Part shown: in pieces, positions 1 to 7,743 of the stretch
Numbering within the stretch: the stretch's first letter is position 1
Layout of the letters: the number at the start of each line of letters is the position of its first letter
The notes under the pieces: model-generated
The model's input: only the letters and a program-made list of their open reading frames with translations
What the model was told of the DNA's origin: nothing
Database searches by the model: none
Assembly (NCBI GenBank): GCA_945862305.1
Contig: CAMAXF010000008.1
Coordinates: forward strand, 1 to 64,000
Length of the DNA: 64,000 nt
Reading direction: 5' to 3'
From: Bordetella parapertussis
GTDB lineage: Bacteria; Pseudomonadota; Gammaproteobacteria; Burkholderiales; Burkholderiaceae_A
Made by a program: the position numbers and the translations under genes

Positions 1-8
1 TCAACGGT

Positions 9-224
9 TTAGCCGTTGTTTGCGCCGCATTCAAACTTGCTGGCGCCCTTTTTCTGCACAAAGGTGTTGCACTCAGACTTGGTCTTGAAGCAGTCGGCCG
101 TGTAGTCGCCGCTCTTCTTTTCCACTGCGCACCAAACGGTTTTTTTGGCCGAGGCGGCCATGGGAGCAACCACGAAGGCGGCGGCCACGAGAAGGCTGAA
201 ATAAATCGGTAGGCGTGAGGTCAT
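9..224 (-). CDS. small secreted Cys-rich protein, unknown function
   Basis: No family recognised. The 71-residue product opens with a hydrophobic stretch (about residues 6-25) ending in AASA, a likely Sec signal peptide. The mature part of about 45 residues is Lys-rich and holds four Cys (in CAVE, DCFK, ECNT and ECGA), enough for two disulfides in the periplasm. Start choice: an ATG at 230 directly abuts the Shine-Dalgarno AAAGGAG (231-237), whereas the ATG at 224 lies 6 bases from it, so 224 is preferred. A 6-bp inverted repeat (2-7 with 13-18) spans the stop codon. The gene is divergent from the reductase at 291. Real coding is likely; function is open. Confidence 0.7.
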   Translation of the reverse strand: MTSRLPIYFSLLVAAAFVVAPMAASAKKTVWCAVEKKSGDYTADCFKTKSECNTFVQKKGASKFECGANNG

Positions 225-290
225 GAACATCTCCTTTCAAGTGAAATCGACACGGCTTGGCTTAAGAAGGTTCATTTTAAGGCAGGCACA

Positions 291-1226
291 ATGTACGGCA
301 TGAAAATTCTGATTCTTGGCGCAGGTGGTGTGGGTGGCTACTTTGGTGGCCGGCTGATTCAATCGGGCTCAGATGTGAGCTTTCTGGTGCGCCCAGGCCG
401 GGCCGCGCAGCTGGCGGCCGATGGCCTTCAGGTGGAGAGCCCACATGGCCACTTCCGAGTGGCGGCCAAGTCGATCACAGCCGAACAACTGCATGGCGAA
501 TGGGACCTCATCGTGCTCTCGCCCAAGGCCTACGACCTCGATGACGCCATCGAGACCCTGCGGCCGGCCATGGCGCAGAAGGCTTGCCTGCTGCCCTTGC
601 TCAATGGTGTGGCCCACATGGACCAACTCGATGCCACCTTCGGAGCACCCCGGGTGTTGGGCGGTGTGGCTCACATTGCAGCCACGCTCAGCAAAGCAGG
701 CGTCGTGCGGCAGTTGAATCCACTGCACATCCTGACCGTGGGCCACCGCGAGCCCGCGCAGGCACCACTTGCCCGGGCCTTTTTCGAGGCCTGCACGGCT
801 GCCAGCTTCGATGCAATTTATTCCGAGGACATCACGCAGACCCTCTGGGACAAGTGGACCTTCCTGGCCACCCTCGCAGGCTCCACCACGCTCTTTCGCA
901 GCGGCGTGGGCGCAGTCACCGCCAAACCCGAGGGCGCCGCGCTGATGACCCGCATGTACGGTGAGTGCCTGGCCGTGGCCACCGCCTTCGGACAGCCCGT
1001 GGGCGAGGCCGCACAGGAAAAGGCACGGGGCATCCTCATGGCGCCCGGATCAGACTTCACGGCCTCCATGCTGCGCGACCTGCTTGGCAATCAGCGCACG
1101 GAGCACGAGCACATTCTGGGTGACATGGCCCGGCGGGCCACAGCCAAAGGGATCGATGCGCCGCTGATCACGGCTGCTTACATTCACATGGTGGCCGAGA
1201 CGAGCGGAGCACCGAGGGCTGCCTAG
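291..1226 (+). CDS. panE: 2-dehydropantoate 2-reductase family protein (PanE/ApbA-like)
   Basis: NADPH-dependent reduction of ketopantoate to pantoate in the pantothenate/CoA pathway, cytoplasmic. The 311-residue protein starts with the Rossmann motif GAGGVGGYFGG (about residues 10-20). The C-terminal helical domain carries LWDKW, where the family has its catalytic Lys, and an EHEH segment near the conserved Glu. Length fits the family. Start 291 has a weak AAGGCAGG upstream; an ATG at 300 (MKILILGAGG) matches the usual family start and is a fair alternative. Many PanE paralogues act on other keto acids, so the substrate is inferred. The gene precedes bioY. Confidence 0.82.
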   Translation: MYGMKILILGAGGVGGYFGGRLIQSGSDVSFLVRPGRAAQLAADGLQVESPHGHFRVAAKSITAEQLHGEWDLIVLSPKAYDLDDAIETLRPAMAQKACLLPLLNGVAHMDQLDATFGAPRVLGGVAHIAATLSKAGVVRQLNPLHILTVGHREPAQAPLARAFFEACTAASFDAIYSEDITQTLWDKWTFLATLAGSTTLFRSGVGAVTAKPEGAALMTRMYGECLAVATAFGQPVGEAAQEKARGILMAPGSDFTASMLRDLLGNQRTEHEHILGDMARRATAKGIDAPLITAAYIHMVAETSGAPRAA

Positions 1227-1257
1227 CGCACCTGCCATCCATGCACCCCAGGCGCAC

Positions 1258-1932
1258 ATGACCCCACAGTCGTCGTCGATGGCCTCTCACCGAGACCTGG
1301 TTCGCATCTCGCTCTTTGCCGCGATGATCGCGGTCTTTGGGCTGGTACCCCGACTCGACCTGCCTTTTCTGGCAGGCGTGCCCATCACGCTACAGACGCT
1401 CGGCGTGATGCTGGCCGGTCTTTTTCTCAAGCCGAAGCAGGCGGCCTATGCCGTGCTGCTCTTTCTGTTTGTGGTGTGCCTGGGCGCGCCCTTCTTGTCG
1501 GGTGGCCGCGGTGGCCTTGGCGTGTTGTTCGGCCCCAGTGCGGGATTTTTATTTGGCTGGGTGATTGGCGCCTGGCTTGTGAGCGTGATCATTGGGCTGC
1601 TGCTCGGCCGACAGCCATCGCCGCCGGTTCCGTCCTCAAACCCGCCCGGCCTCTCGGCCCAGATGAGTCACCCACACCTTGCAAAGAAGGCGTTTGTCGC
1701 CTGCCTGATCGGTGGTGTGCCCGGCATCTATTGCATTGGCATTCCCTGGCTGGCGTGGCGCGCTGACATGACCCTTGAGGCTGCCGCCATGGTGAGCCTG
1801 GCCTTTCTGCCAGGCGACCTGCTCAAGGCCGGCTTCGCCGCGTGGCTGGCCCGACAGTTGTCCAGAGAAATTCTGATGGAGCGGCGGCCATTGCCAGCAG
1901 GCCCCACGCCAGAGGGGCTCTCACCCCCTTGA
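1258..1932 (+). CDS. bioY: biotin transporter BioY (ECF S component)
   Basis: Substrate-binding membrane subunit for biotin uptake. The 224-residue protein has about six hydrophobic segments and BioY hallmarks: the PITLQTLGVMLAG stretch (about residues 41-53), a Gly-rich GGRGGLGVLFGPSAG loop and a C-terminal FLPGDLLKA motif. No EcfA/EcfT genes are nearby, so it either works alone, as described for some BioY proteins, or uses a module elsewhere. An in-frame ATG at 1279 is an alternative start. The last 12 bases overlap the convergent dehydrogenase gene. No biotin riboswitch or BirA-like palindrome was recognised upstream. Confidence 0.92.
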   Translation: MTPQSSSMASHRDLVRISLFAAMIAVFGLVPRLDLPFLAGVPITLQTLGVMLAGLFLKPKQAAYAVLLFLFVVCLGAPFLSGGRGGLGVLFGPSAGFLFGWVIGAWLVSVIIGLLLGRQPSPPVPSSNPPGLSAQMSHPHLAKKAFVACLIGGVPGIYCIGIPWLAWRADMTLEAAAMVSLAFLPGDLLKAGFAAWLARQLSREILMERRPLPAGPTPEGLSPP

Positions 1933-2898
1933 TGCTGCTGCTGAAGAGAGCAGGCCTTCGAGGTGTTGGGCCACGGTCTTGGCAAAAATGTCATAGACCG
2001 GGTTGGCCACAAAGCCCAGGTGTGGGCTTAACGTGACCTGGCGCATGTGCCGGAAGGGGTGATCCGCGGGCAGCGGTTCCTCATCGAAGACATCGAGCGC
2101 GGCCATGCCTGGACGGCCCGCCTTCAAGGCTGCTGCGAGGTCTTGTTCATGGATCAGTCCCGAGCGAGAGGTGTTCACCAACACGGCGTCGGGTCGCATC
2201 TGAGAGAGGTTCTTGGCCTGCAGCAGATGCTGGGTGGCGGCCGAGAGCACCAGGTGCAAAGACACCACCTTGGAAGTGGCCAGCAGTTCATCGAGTGAGA
2301 CGGCGGTGGCACCGTGCTCGGCCGCGCGGGCGGGCGTCATGTTCGGGCTCCATGTCACCACCTTCATTCCAAAGGCCTGACCAACCTTGGCCACACGGGC
2401 ACCAATCTGCCCCAGACCAATGAGGCCCAAGGTCTCGCCCTCCAAGACGTCGCACAGACCGGGGTAGTGCAGGCCTGCCCGCCAGCCGGCCTCGGGGTTG
2501 CGAAGGGCAAGAAAACCCGGCTCCAATCGCTTGGTGGCCGCAAGAATGAGGGCCCAGGTCAGCTCACAGGTGCTGGCCTTCGTGGGACCAAACTCGGTGT
2601 TGAAGACCGGGATGTTGCGGGTCTTGCAGGCGGCTTCGTCGAGCAGCGCGTTGCGCAGGCCGGTGTAGATGACGAACTGCAGGTGGGGAGCCATGTCGAG
2701 TTCGCGTTCACCCACGGGTGTGCGGTCTCGCATGAGCACAAGGCCGGTGGCCCGATGCAGCGCTTGAGCAAGGGCCTCACCACGAAGGGGTTCGGTGTGA
2801 ATCTCCAGTCGTGCGCGGTCTGCGAAGGCCATGACCTCTGGCGAATGCGCGAAGAGGTGCTCGTAATCATCGAGAAACAGAATGAGGGGTTTGTCCAT
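1921..2898 (-). CDS. D-2-hydroxyacid dehydrogenase family protein
   Basis: NAD(P)-dependent oxidoreductase of the D-isomer 2-hydroxyacid dehydrogenase family, 325 residues. The Rossmann motif GLIGLGQIG is followed by the catalytic Arg (SRSG, about residue 243), Glu (DEEP, about 271) and His (SPHLG, about 290). Substrate cannot be told from sequence; glycerate, phosphoglycerate or a 2-ketoacid are all possible. The open frame extends upstream, but the family start is MDKPLILFLDDY at 2898. That ATG has no Shine-Dalgarno and sits 6 bases after a CATAAT hexamer (2905-2910). It is divergent from rlmH, with only 20 bases between the two start codons, and overlaps bioY at the 3' ends. Confidence 0.88.
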   Translation of the reverse strand: MDKPLILFLDDYEHLFAHSPEVMAFADRARLEIHTEPLRGEALAQALHRATGLVLMRDRTPVGERELDMAPHLQFVIYTGLRNALLDEAACKTRNIPVFNTEFGPTKASTCELTWALILAATKRLEPGFLALRNPEAGWRAGLHYPGLCDVLEGETLGLIGLGQIGARVAKVGQAFGMKVVTWSPNMTPARAAEHGATAVSLDELLATSKVVSLHLVLSAATQHLLQAKNLSQMRPDAVLVNTSRSGLIHEQDLAAALKAGRPGMAALDVFDEEPLPADHPFRHMRQVTLSPHLGFVANPVYDIFAKTVAQHLEGLLSSAAASRG

Positions 2899-2904
2899 GC
2901 ATTG

Positions 2905-2912
2905 ATTATGCT
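2905..2912. promoter_or_regulatory. overlapping divergent -10 elements for the dehydrogenase gene and rlmH
   Basis: On the plus strand TATGCT (2907-2912) lies 6 bases before the rlmH ATG at 2919. On the minus strand CATAAT (2905-2910) lies 6 bases before the dehydrogenase ATG at 2898. The two hexamers share 4 bp. If both are used, transcription would start at or next to each ATG, giving leaderless mRNAs about 21 bp apart. No good -35 was found for either. Inference from spacing and sequence only. Confidence 0.55.
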
Positions 2913-2918
2913 TGGTCC

Positions 2919-3389
2919 ATGCAGATGACGATTCTTGCCGTGGGCACGCGACAGCCCGCGTGGGTCGATGCGGCGGTGGCCGACTACTGTCGCCGAATGC
3001 CGCCCGACCTGGCCCTGGCCGTGAAGGAGGTGAAGGCGGAATCGCGTACCACCGGAAAAAGTGCACCCGTGATGATGGCGGCCGAGGCGCAACGCCTGCG
3101 GGCCGCCATGCCTGCCCATGCGCGCATGGTGGCACTTGATGAGCATGGCCAGCGACTGGCCAGCGAGGACTTGGCCGAGCAGCTCTCGGACTGGAGGACG
3201 CAAATGGACCCGGTGGTGTTCTTGATTGGCGGGCCTGATGGGCTGGATGCGAGCCTGAAGAAGGAGGCGCGCCTGCTCTTGCGATTGTCAGACTTCACGC
3301 TGCCGCATGGCATGGCGCGGGTGCTGCTGGCGGAGCAGTTATACCGAGCGTGGTCGATTGGGAGCGGGCACCCGTATCACCGGGCTTAA
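2919..3389 (+). CDS. rlmH: 23S rRNA (pseudouridine1915-N3)-methyltransferase RlmH
   Basis: SPOUT-class methyltransferase that modifies pseudouridine 1915 in helix 69 of 23S rRNA, acting on the 70S ribosome. The 156-residue length is exact for the family. The start reads MQMTILAVGTRQP, the SAM-binding knot has FLIGGPDG, and the protein ends SIGSGHPYHRA, very like the usual RlmH C-terminus. The start at 2919 matches homologues; there is no Shine-Dalgarno, but a -10-like hexamer lies 6 bases upstream. In many relatives rsfS and nadD precede rlmH; here they are absent and the neighbour is a divergent dehydrogenase. Confidence 0.96.
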   Translation: MQMTILAVGTRQPAWVDAAVADYCRRMPPDLALAVKEVKAESRTTGKSAPVMMAAEAQRLRAAMPAHARMVALDEHGQRLASEDLAEQLSDWRTQMDPVVFLIGGPDGLDASLKKEARLLLRLSDFTLPHGMARVLLAEQLYRAWSIGSGHPYHRA

Positions 3390-3426
3390 GTCATGAGGCA
3401 GGGTGTCGCGCTGCGCCCGTGGCTCT

Positions 3427-3451
3427 GCATGGTCGCTTCGCTCCGACATGC
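3427..3451. repeat. small inverted repeat (hairpin) downstream of rlmH
   Basis: GCAT-g-GTCG (3427-3435) pairs with CGAC-ATGC (3444-3451) around an 8-base loop rich in CTTCG. It lies 37 bases after the rlmH stop and has no T-tract, so it is not a standard intrinsic terminator. It may stabilise the 3' end or be a decayed repeat. Confidence 0.45.
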
Positions 3452-3508
3452 CTCGCCATCGGGCGCGAGCGCTCCCAGTCCGTTTGATGCAAAGCCCGAG
3501 CGGTGATC

Positions 3509-3581
3509 AAGGGGGTGATGTTCGAGAACGAGCCGTGTTGGAGCGCAGCGACCACGGTGAGTTTCGGACATCAGCCCCCTT
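3509..3581. repeat. long imperfect inverted repeat in the rlmH-hydrolase intergenic region
   Basis: The 281-base gap (3390-3670) holds no convincing gene. Its main feature is an extended hairpin: AAGGGGG-TGATGTTCGA-GAAC-GAG-CCGTG (3509-3537) pairs with CACGG-TGA-GTTT-CGGACATCA-GCCCCCTT (3553-3581), with a few bulges, one mismatched triplet and one G-T pair, around a loop containing GGAGCGCAGCGA. The arms are near 29 bases. No T-tract follows. It resembles REP-like palindromes or a structured RNA, and is long for a terminator. Confidence 0.6.
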
Positions 3582-3670
3582 CGGGTCTGTGCACCGCAAC
3601 ATGCATCGATCCAGATAAAGGCACAGAATGTCCTGACCACACAAATGGACATTAACGGCCAACAGACAAC

Positions 3671-4642
3671 ATGGTTCACCACATCACACACGCCCTCGTC
3701 ACCCTCCTCACAGCCACTGCGCTGATCGGGAGCGCCATCGCCAGCGACGGCCTCCCCCCAATGGCCATCGAGAAGGTCGGCCAGGATGTCTACGTGGTGC
3801 GCGGCCAGGCAGGCCAGGCGAGCGCTGCGAACGCGGGCTTCATCTCCAATGCAGGGGCCGTCGCCACAGGCAAGGGCCTGGTGGTCTTCGACACCCTGGG
3901 CACGCCCGCCCTTGGCGCCAAGATGCGCAAGCTATTGGAGGAGGCCAGCGGCGAGAAGGTGAAACTGGTCGTGGTCTCCCACTACCATGCCGACCACTTC
4001 TACGGCATTCAGGCCTTCCAGGGCCCCGGTGTGGAGATCATCGCCCACCCCAACGCCGAGCAGGTCTTCAAAGATGCCAACACACAGAACCGGCTCGCGC
4101 AGCGCCAACAAGACCTCTTCCCCTGGGTGAGTGAAGACACCCGACTGGTGCTCGCCGCTCGCAAGGCCAAGGTGGCTCCGGGTCAGAACGAGACCTTCCA
4201 ACTCGGCCGGCATCGCTTCACGCTCATCGATGGTCTGGGGGCCCATGCACCCGACGACCTCATGATGCGCGTCGACAACTTAGGCGTGGTCTTCGCGGGC
4301 GACCTCTTCTTCACCGGCCGCGTGCCCTTTGTGGGCAGCGCCAACCCGCGTGTCTGGCTTGCTGCGCTCGATCGCATGGCAGAGCAGCCGCCGAAGGTGG
4401 CCATCCCAGGCCATGGGGCCATCTCACATCAGCCGCAGAAAGACCTCGACCTCACGCGCCGCTACCTCGACTTCCTCTCCAAGCAGATGGCCCAGGCGGT
4501 GGCCAACCTGCAGAGCTTCGAAGAGGCCTACGACAGCATTGACTGGTCGGCCTTCAAAGACCTGCCCGCTTTCTCGGCCGCCAATCGACTCAACGCCCAC
4601 GGCGCGTATTTGCATGCCGAGCAGGACGCACTCAAAAAATAA
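3671..4642 (+). CDS. secreted metallo-beta-lactamase-fold hydrolase
   Basis: Zinc-dependent hydrolase of the metallo-beta-lactamase fold, 323 residues. A signal peptide covers about residues 1-25 (cleavage near AIAS). Metal ligands are visible: SHYHADH (about residues 103-109), the Asp in AGDLFFTG and the His in IPGHG. Overall layout resembles the MBL-fold proteins linked to quinoprotein relay systems, but no quinoprotein genes are near, so the substrate is unknown. It acts in the periplasm. It is followed after 29 bases by the DUF2189 gene on the same strand, possibly one transcript. Upstream lies the hairpin-containing 281-base gap. Confidence 0.85.
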   Translation: MVHHITHALVTLLTATALIGSAIASDGLPPMAIEKVGQDVYVVRGQAGQASAANAGFISNAGAVATGKGLVVFDTLGTPALGAKMRKLLEEASGEKVKLVVVSHYHADHFYGIQAFQGPGVEIIAHPNAEQVFKDANTQNRLAQRQQDLFPWVSEDTRLVLAARKAKVAPGQNETFQLGRHRFTLIDGLGAHAPDDLMMRVDNLGVVFAGDLFFTGRVPFVGSANPRVWLAALDRMAEQPPKVAIPGHGAISHQPQKDLDLTRRYLDFLSKQMAQAVANLQSFEEAYDSIDWSAFKDLPAFSAANRLNAHGAYLHAEQDALKK

Positions 4643-4671
4643 GAACACACCATAAAAAAAGGGGGGCTGAG

Positions 4672-5415
4672 ATGACCGAGATTCGTTCCAATGTGCCCAT
4701 GGGCAGCGCGTTTCAGTGGCTGGCCCAAGGCTGGCGAGACTTCCTGCAGACCGGCATGCGGGGCACTTATTACGGGGCCTGCTTTGCCGTGATGGGATTC
4801 GCGATCGTGATGGTCTACGGCACCTTGTGGCAGGCCACAATGGGGCTGACCGCAGGCTTCTTCCTGATGGGCCCCTTCATCTGCACGGGCATTTATGAGC
4901 TCTCGCGCCAGCGGGAGCGTGGCGAGCCCTTGAGCCTGATCAAGAGCTGGACGGCCTGGTTTCGGAACTGGAAATCGATTGCCTTCTTTGCCGCCATGCT
5001 GACCTTCTTCATGGTGGTCTGGGCTCGGGTGTCGGTGGTGCTTTTCGCCCTGTTTGCCGCACACGACTACCCCACCCTTCAGAGCATGCTGAGCCAGATT
5101 GTGTCGGAGCGGAATCTGGAATTCTTGCTGGTGTGGCTCGGTGTGGGGGCCGTGTTTGCAAGCCTGGTTTTTGCAATGTCGGTGGTCTCGATGCCACTGC
5201 TGCTCGACCGCGGGGCGGATACCCTCGAGGCCGTTTTCACGAGTGCGCGGGCCCTGTGGGCCAACCCCATGACCTGCCTGGTCTGGGGCCTGCTGATTGT
5301 GGCCCTCGTTGGCACGAGCCTATTCGTCTTCATGCCGCTGCTGGTGATCACGGCGCCCTGGGTGGGCCATGCCACCTGGCGCGCCTACAAAGGCCTAGTG
5401 GCCGACGGCGTCTAG
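4672..5415 (+). CDS. DUF2189 family inner-membrane protein
   Basis: Function unknown; matches the DUF2189 family found in proteobacteria, some members of which are described as cytochrome c oxidase-associated subunit I-like proteins. The 247 residues contain about six hydrophobic segments with the family features GWRDFLQTG near the N-terminus, FFLMGPFICTGIYELSR in the middle and SMPLLLDRGADTLEAVFTS near residue 180. A GGGGGGCTGAG stretch just upstream can serve as ribosome binding site. The last 21 bases overlap the convergent ubiJ gene. Confidence 0.85.
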   Translation: MTEIRSNVPMGSAFQWLAQGWRDFLQTGMRGTYYGACFAVMGFAIVMVYGTLWQATMGLTAGFFLMGPFICTGIYELSRQRERGEPLSLIKSWTAWFRNWKSIAFFAAMLTFFMVVWARVSVVLFALFAAHDYPTLQSMLSQIVSERNLEFLLVWLGVGAVFASLVFAMSVVSMPLLLDRGADTLEAVFTSARALWANPMTCLVWGLLIVALVGTSLFVFMPLLVITAPWVGHATWRAYKGLVADGV

Positions 5416-5958
5416 TCTTTTCTCGAGGCGGTCGATGGCGTCTCGCAGGCTGCGAACCGCCTTGGTGTGTGGCTCGAACTCCTCGCGGGTGAGCACCCAG
5501 CCTGCATCGTGAATGGCGTAGTCGATGGCCTGCTTGGCCATGCTCGCGGCCGGTGAGCGGGCAATCAATAGGCGCACGGGGTCCAGGCGTTCCTTGAACA
5601 CGGCCAGCAGGGGGCCGAGTTGTTCGGCCACGGCGGCATCGCCCTCGATGCGCACTCCTTTAAAGCTGCTCGCAGCGGTGGGCCTGCCCGAGACCACCTG
5701 GGTGATGGCCGAGCCAAAGAATTCAGAGGTGAGACCCAGGGTGACATCCCGTGCCACCGCGAGGCCCTCGGCCGATCGGGCGCGGGCCACCGATTCCAAC
5801 AGGCCATCGGCAGCAAAGACCCACTCCAAGGTTTGACCATCCCAAGGGCCTGGCACCATGAAACGAACCGCCACACGGCGGCCCGCCAGACCTTTGAGCT
5901 GCTCATGGAGGACCTCATCTCGCTCGATGGCGAAATTGAGGCCGGTGAGGAGATCCAT
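5395..5958 (-). CDS. ubiJ: ubiquinone biosynthesis accessory factor UbiJ (SCP2 domain)
   Basis: Lipid-binding accessory protein of the soluble ubiquinone biosynthesis complex. The 187-residue protein has an N-terminal SCP2-like domain (a beta-rich part around residues 15-110 that may bind the hydrophobic quinone intermediate) and a C-terminal coiled-coil-like tail (SLRDAIDRLEKRLDAV). The name rests on weak sequence resemblance plus context: the order ubiE, Tim44-like gene, ubiJ is as in relatives. ubiB, which often follows, is absent; a convergent DUF2189 gene occupies its place. No Shine-Dalgarno; TAAGTT (5967-5972), which includes the upstream stop codon, lies 8 bases before the ATG. Confidence 0.8.
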   Translation of the reverse strand: MDLLTGLNFAIERDEVLHEQLKGLAGRRVAVRFMVPGPWDGQTLEWVFAADGLLESVARARSAEGLAVARDVTLGLTSEFFGSAITQVVSGRPTAASSFKGVRIEGDAAVAEQLGPLLAVFKERLDPVRLLIARSPAASMAKQAIDYAIHDAGWVLTREEFEPHTKAVRSLRDAIDRLEKRLDAVGH

Positions 5959-5966
5959 GCGCCCCG

Positions 5967-5972
5967 AACTTA
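5967..5972 (-). promoter_or_regulatory. possible -10 (TAAGTT) 8 bases before ubiJ
   Basis: Read on the minus strand, TAAGTT uses the stop codon of the upstream Tim44-like gene as its TA and lies 8 bases from the ubiJ ATG. It fits the TANNNT leaderless pattern seen elsewhere in the window, but it lies inside an apparent operon and could be chance. Confidence 0.3.
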
Positions 5973-6950
5973 CTGCTGCGTGATGCCCGCGAGCAGCCAG
6001 CCCGTGCTGTTGTCGCGGCGCTTGTGCAGCGTCCAGACCTCATGGAAGGGCTCGGCTGCGCCATCGGCGGACTCACGAATGAGGCCACCAAAGCCGATGA
6101 GTACTTCTTCGACCGCGTGGCCATCGTCGTCGGTGGTGTGCGAGAGGCCCAGCCACTCGGCTTCGAGGTTGACCACGCTAGTCTGATTGGCCGCGTCGGC
6201 CCGATCGCCGAGCTGCTTGGCGAGTTCAGCCGCCATGGCCGGGGTGCAGAAGCCTTGGATCTGCGCGATGTCGCCGGTGTCCCAGAGCTTTTGAAGGCTC
6301 GTGAACTGACCCTTGGCCACTGAAAGAAACTGCTCGACCTCGGCCGCACTGGGCTGCTCCACTTCGGGGGGCGCCGCCACGGGCTGACCCCAGCCGCCCA
6401 GACCACTGTTGGGTGCACTGGCGGGCGCACCTGCGTTGGACGTATTGGACTGGTCAAAGCCACCGCGGAACATGGCGTTGCCACCCTGGCCCATGCCTGC
6501 GCCCGCACCGGCTGGCACGGGCTGGGCTGGGCGACGGAAGAAGAGCATGCGAATGACCACGAAGGCCACCACGGCGAGCAGCACCATGAGCATCATGCTC
6601 ATGAGTTCCTCGCCCAGGCCCAGGTGAGAGGCCAGGGCAGCCAGGCCAAGGCCTGCGGCCAGACCGGCCAAGGGGCCCATCCAGCTGCTGCGAGCCGGCG
6701 CGGCGGCTGCGCCTGCGGGGGCGGCACCGGCCTTGGTGGGCGATGCCTGGGCCGGCGCAGGCGTGGCCTGAGCGGGTGCGGGCTTGGAGGGCGGCATGGC
6801 CTGGCGACCGATGGAGCCACCGCCGCCCATGCGCTTGGCCTCGGCCATGGGCGCAACACCCAGAAGGGCAAATGCCATGACCACCGAAAGGCCCACGGCC
6901 GACAGGCGCTGAAGGCCCTTGCTCACTGCTTGCTGCATGGATACAACCAT
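5970..6950 (-). CDS. Tim44-like domain membrane protein
   Basis: Predicted membrane-anchored protein with a C-terminal Tim44-like domain, 326 residues; molecular role in bacteria is unknown. The N-terminus has a signal-like segment (about residues 15-38, ending AEAKRMGGGGS), then a Pro/Ala-rich low-complexity linker, one or two hydrophobic segments (GPLAGLAAGLGLAALA and a second, MLMVLLAVVAFVVIRML), a Gly/Ala linker, and the Tim44-like domain from about residue 190 to the end. Start at 6950 is supported by AAGGAGGAG seven bases upstream. It sits between ubiE and ubiJ, an order I know from other Burkholderiales. Confidence 0.83.
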   Translation of the reverse strand: MVVSMQQAVSKGLQRLSAVGLSVVMAFALLGVAPMAEAKRMGGGGSIGRQAMPPSKPAPAQATPAPAQASPTKAGAAPAGAAAAPARSSWMGPLAGLAAGLGLAALASHLGLGEELMSMMLMVLLAVVAFVVIRMLFFRRPAQPVPAGAGAGMGQGGNAMFRGGFDQSNTSNAGAPASAPNSGLGGWGQPVAAPPEVEQPSAAEVEQFLSVAKGQFTSLQKLWDTGDIAQIQGFCTPAMAAELAKQLGDRADAANQTSVVNLEAEWLGLSHTTDDDGHAVEEVLIGFGGLIRESADGAAEPFHEVWTLHKRRDNSTGWLLAGITQQ

Positions 6951-7011
6951 TTCGTCACTCCTCCTTGAATTTCGTGAATCTTTTTTCGTCGCGAAACCTC
7001 GTTGAACCTCG

Positions 7012-7743
7012 TTACACCTTCACGGCCTGGTGCAGGGCCACCACACCACCGGTGTGCTGGCTGTGGCGCACCACCCCAAACCCAACGCCGCGCATCATCT
7101 CGGCGAGTTGCATTGGACCCGGATGCATGCGAATAGATTCCGCAAGATACCGATAACTGTCGGCGTCGTGGGTGATCTTGGCACCCAGCCAGGGCAAGAC
7201 CTTGAACGAATAAAAATCGTAGGCCCTTTCAAGCGGCTTGGCCACATGGGAAAACTCCAAGACCAGCAGCTTGCCGCCGGGCTTGAGCACCCGAAGAATC
7301 TGAGCGAGTGCTTGCTCTTTGTGGGTCATGTTGCGAAGGCCAAAGGCCAGGGTCACGCGGTCGAACTGCCCGTCTGGGAATGGCAGGGCCTCGGCATCAC
7401 AGACCATGGCCTGCACGCGATGGCCCGCGTTGAGGAGGCGGTCGCGGCCACGGCCGAGCATTTCGGCGTTGATGTCGGTCATGACCACCCGGCCGGTGAG
7501 GCCCACCTTGGGCGCCATGGCCAAGGCGAGATCGCCCGTGCCACTCGCAACGTCAAGCACCTGATGCCCCTCGCGCAGGTGGGCCTGGGCGATGGTCCAG
7601 GCCTTCCAGAGCCGGTGCAGGCCCATCGACATGAGGTCGTTCATGAGGTCGTAGCGCTCGGCCACGGAGTCGAAGACCTGGCGGACATGCCGCGCCTTGT
7701 CGGCCTCGGGCACGGTTCGAAAGCCGAAGTGGGTGCTCGACAT
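7012..7743 (-). CDS. ubiE: ubiquinone/menaquinone biosynthesis C-methyltransferase UbiE
   Basis: SAM-dependent C-methylation of the benzoquinol ring in ubiquinone synthesis (and demethylmenaquinol where present), 243 residues. Visible motifs: the [17 protein letters not shown] lead (residues 22-38), the SAM motif [12 protein letters not shown] and the late LEFSHV segment. The open frame runs further upstream but homologues start at MSSTHFGF, 7743. That ATG overlaps the stop of the DUF971 gene as TGATG, implying coupled translation. The gene is followed by the Tim44-like gene and ubiJ, making a quinone-linked operon. Confidence 0.96.
   Translation of the reverse strand: MSSTHFGFRTVPEADKARHVRQVFDSVAERYDLMNDLMSMGLHRLWKAWTIAQAHLREGHQVLDVASGTGDLALAMAPKVGLTGRVVMTDINAEMLGRGRDRLLNAGHRVQAMVCDAEALPFPDGQFDRVTLAFGLRNMTHKEQALAQILRVLKPGGKLLVLEFSHVAKPLERAYDFYSFKVLPWLGAKITHDADSYRYLAESIRMHPGPMQLAEMMRGVGFGVVRHSQHTGGVVALHQAVKV

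Noticed and set aside
2..18. Inverted repeat CAACGG/CCGTTG as an intrinsic terminator of the first gene
   Set aside because: The stem is short and overlaps the stop codon, and any T-tract would lie outside the window, so it cannot be judged.
1200..1260. Biotin-responsive control element before bioY
   Set aside because: The 31-base gap has no BirA-like palindrome or BioR-like repeat that I can recognise.
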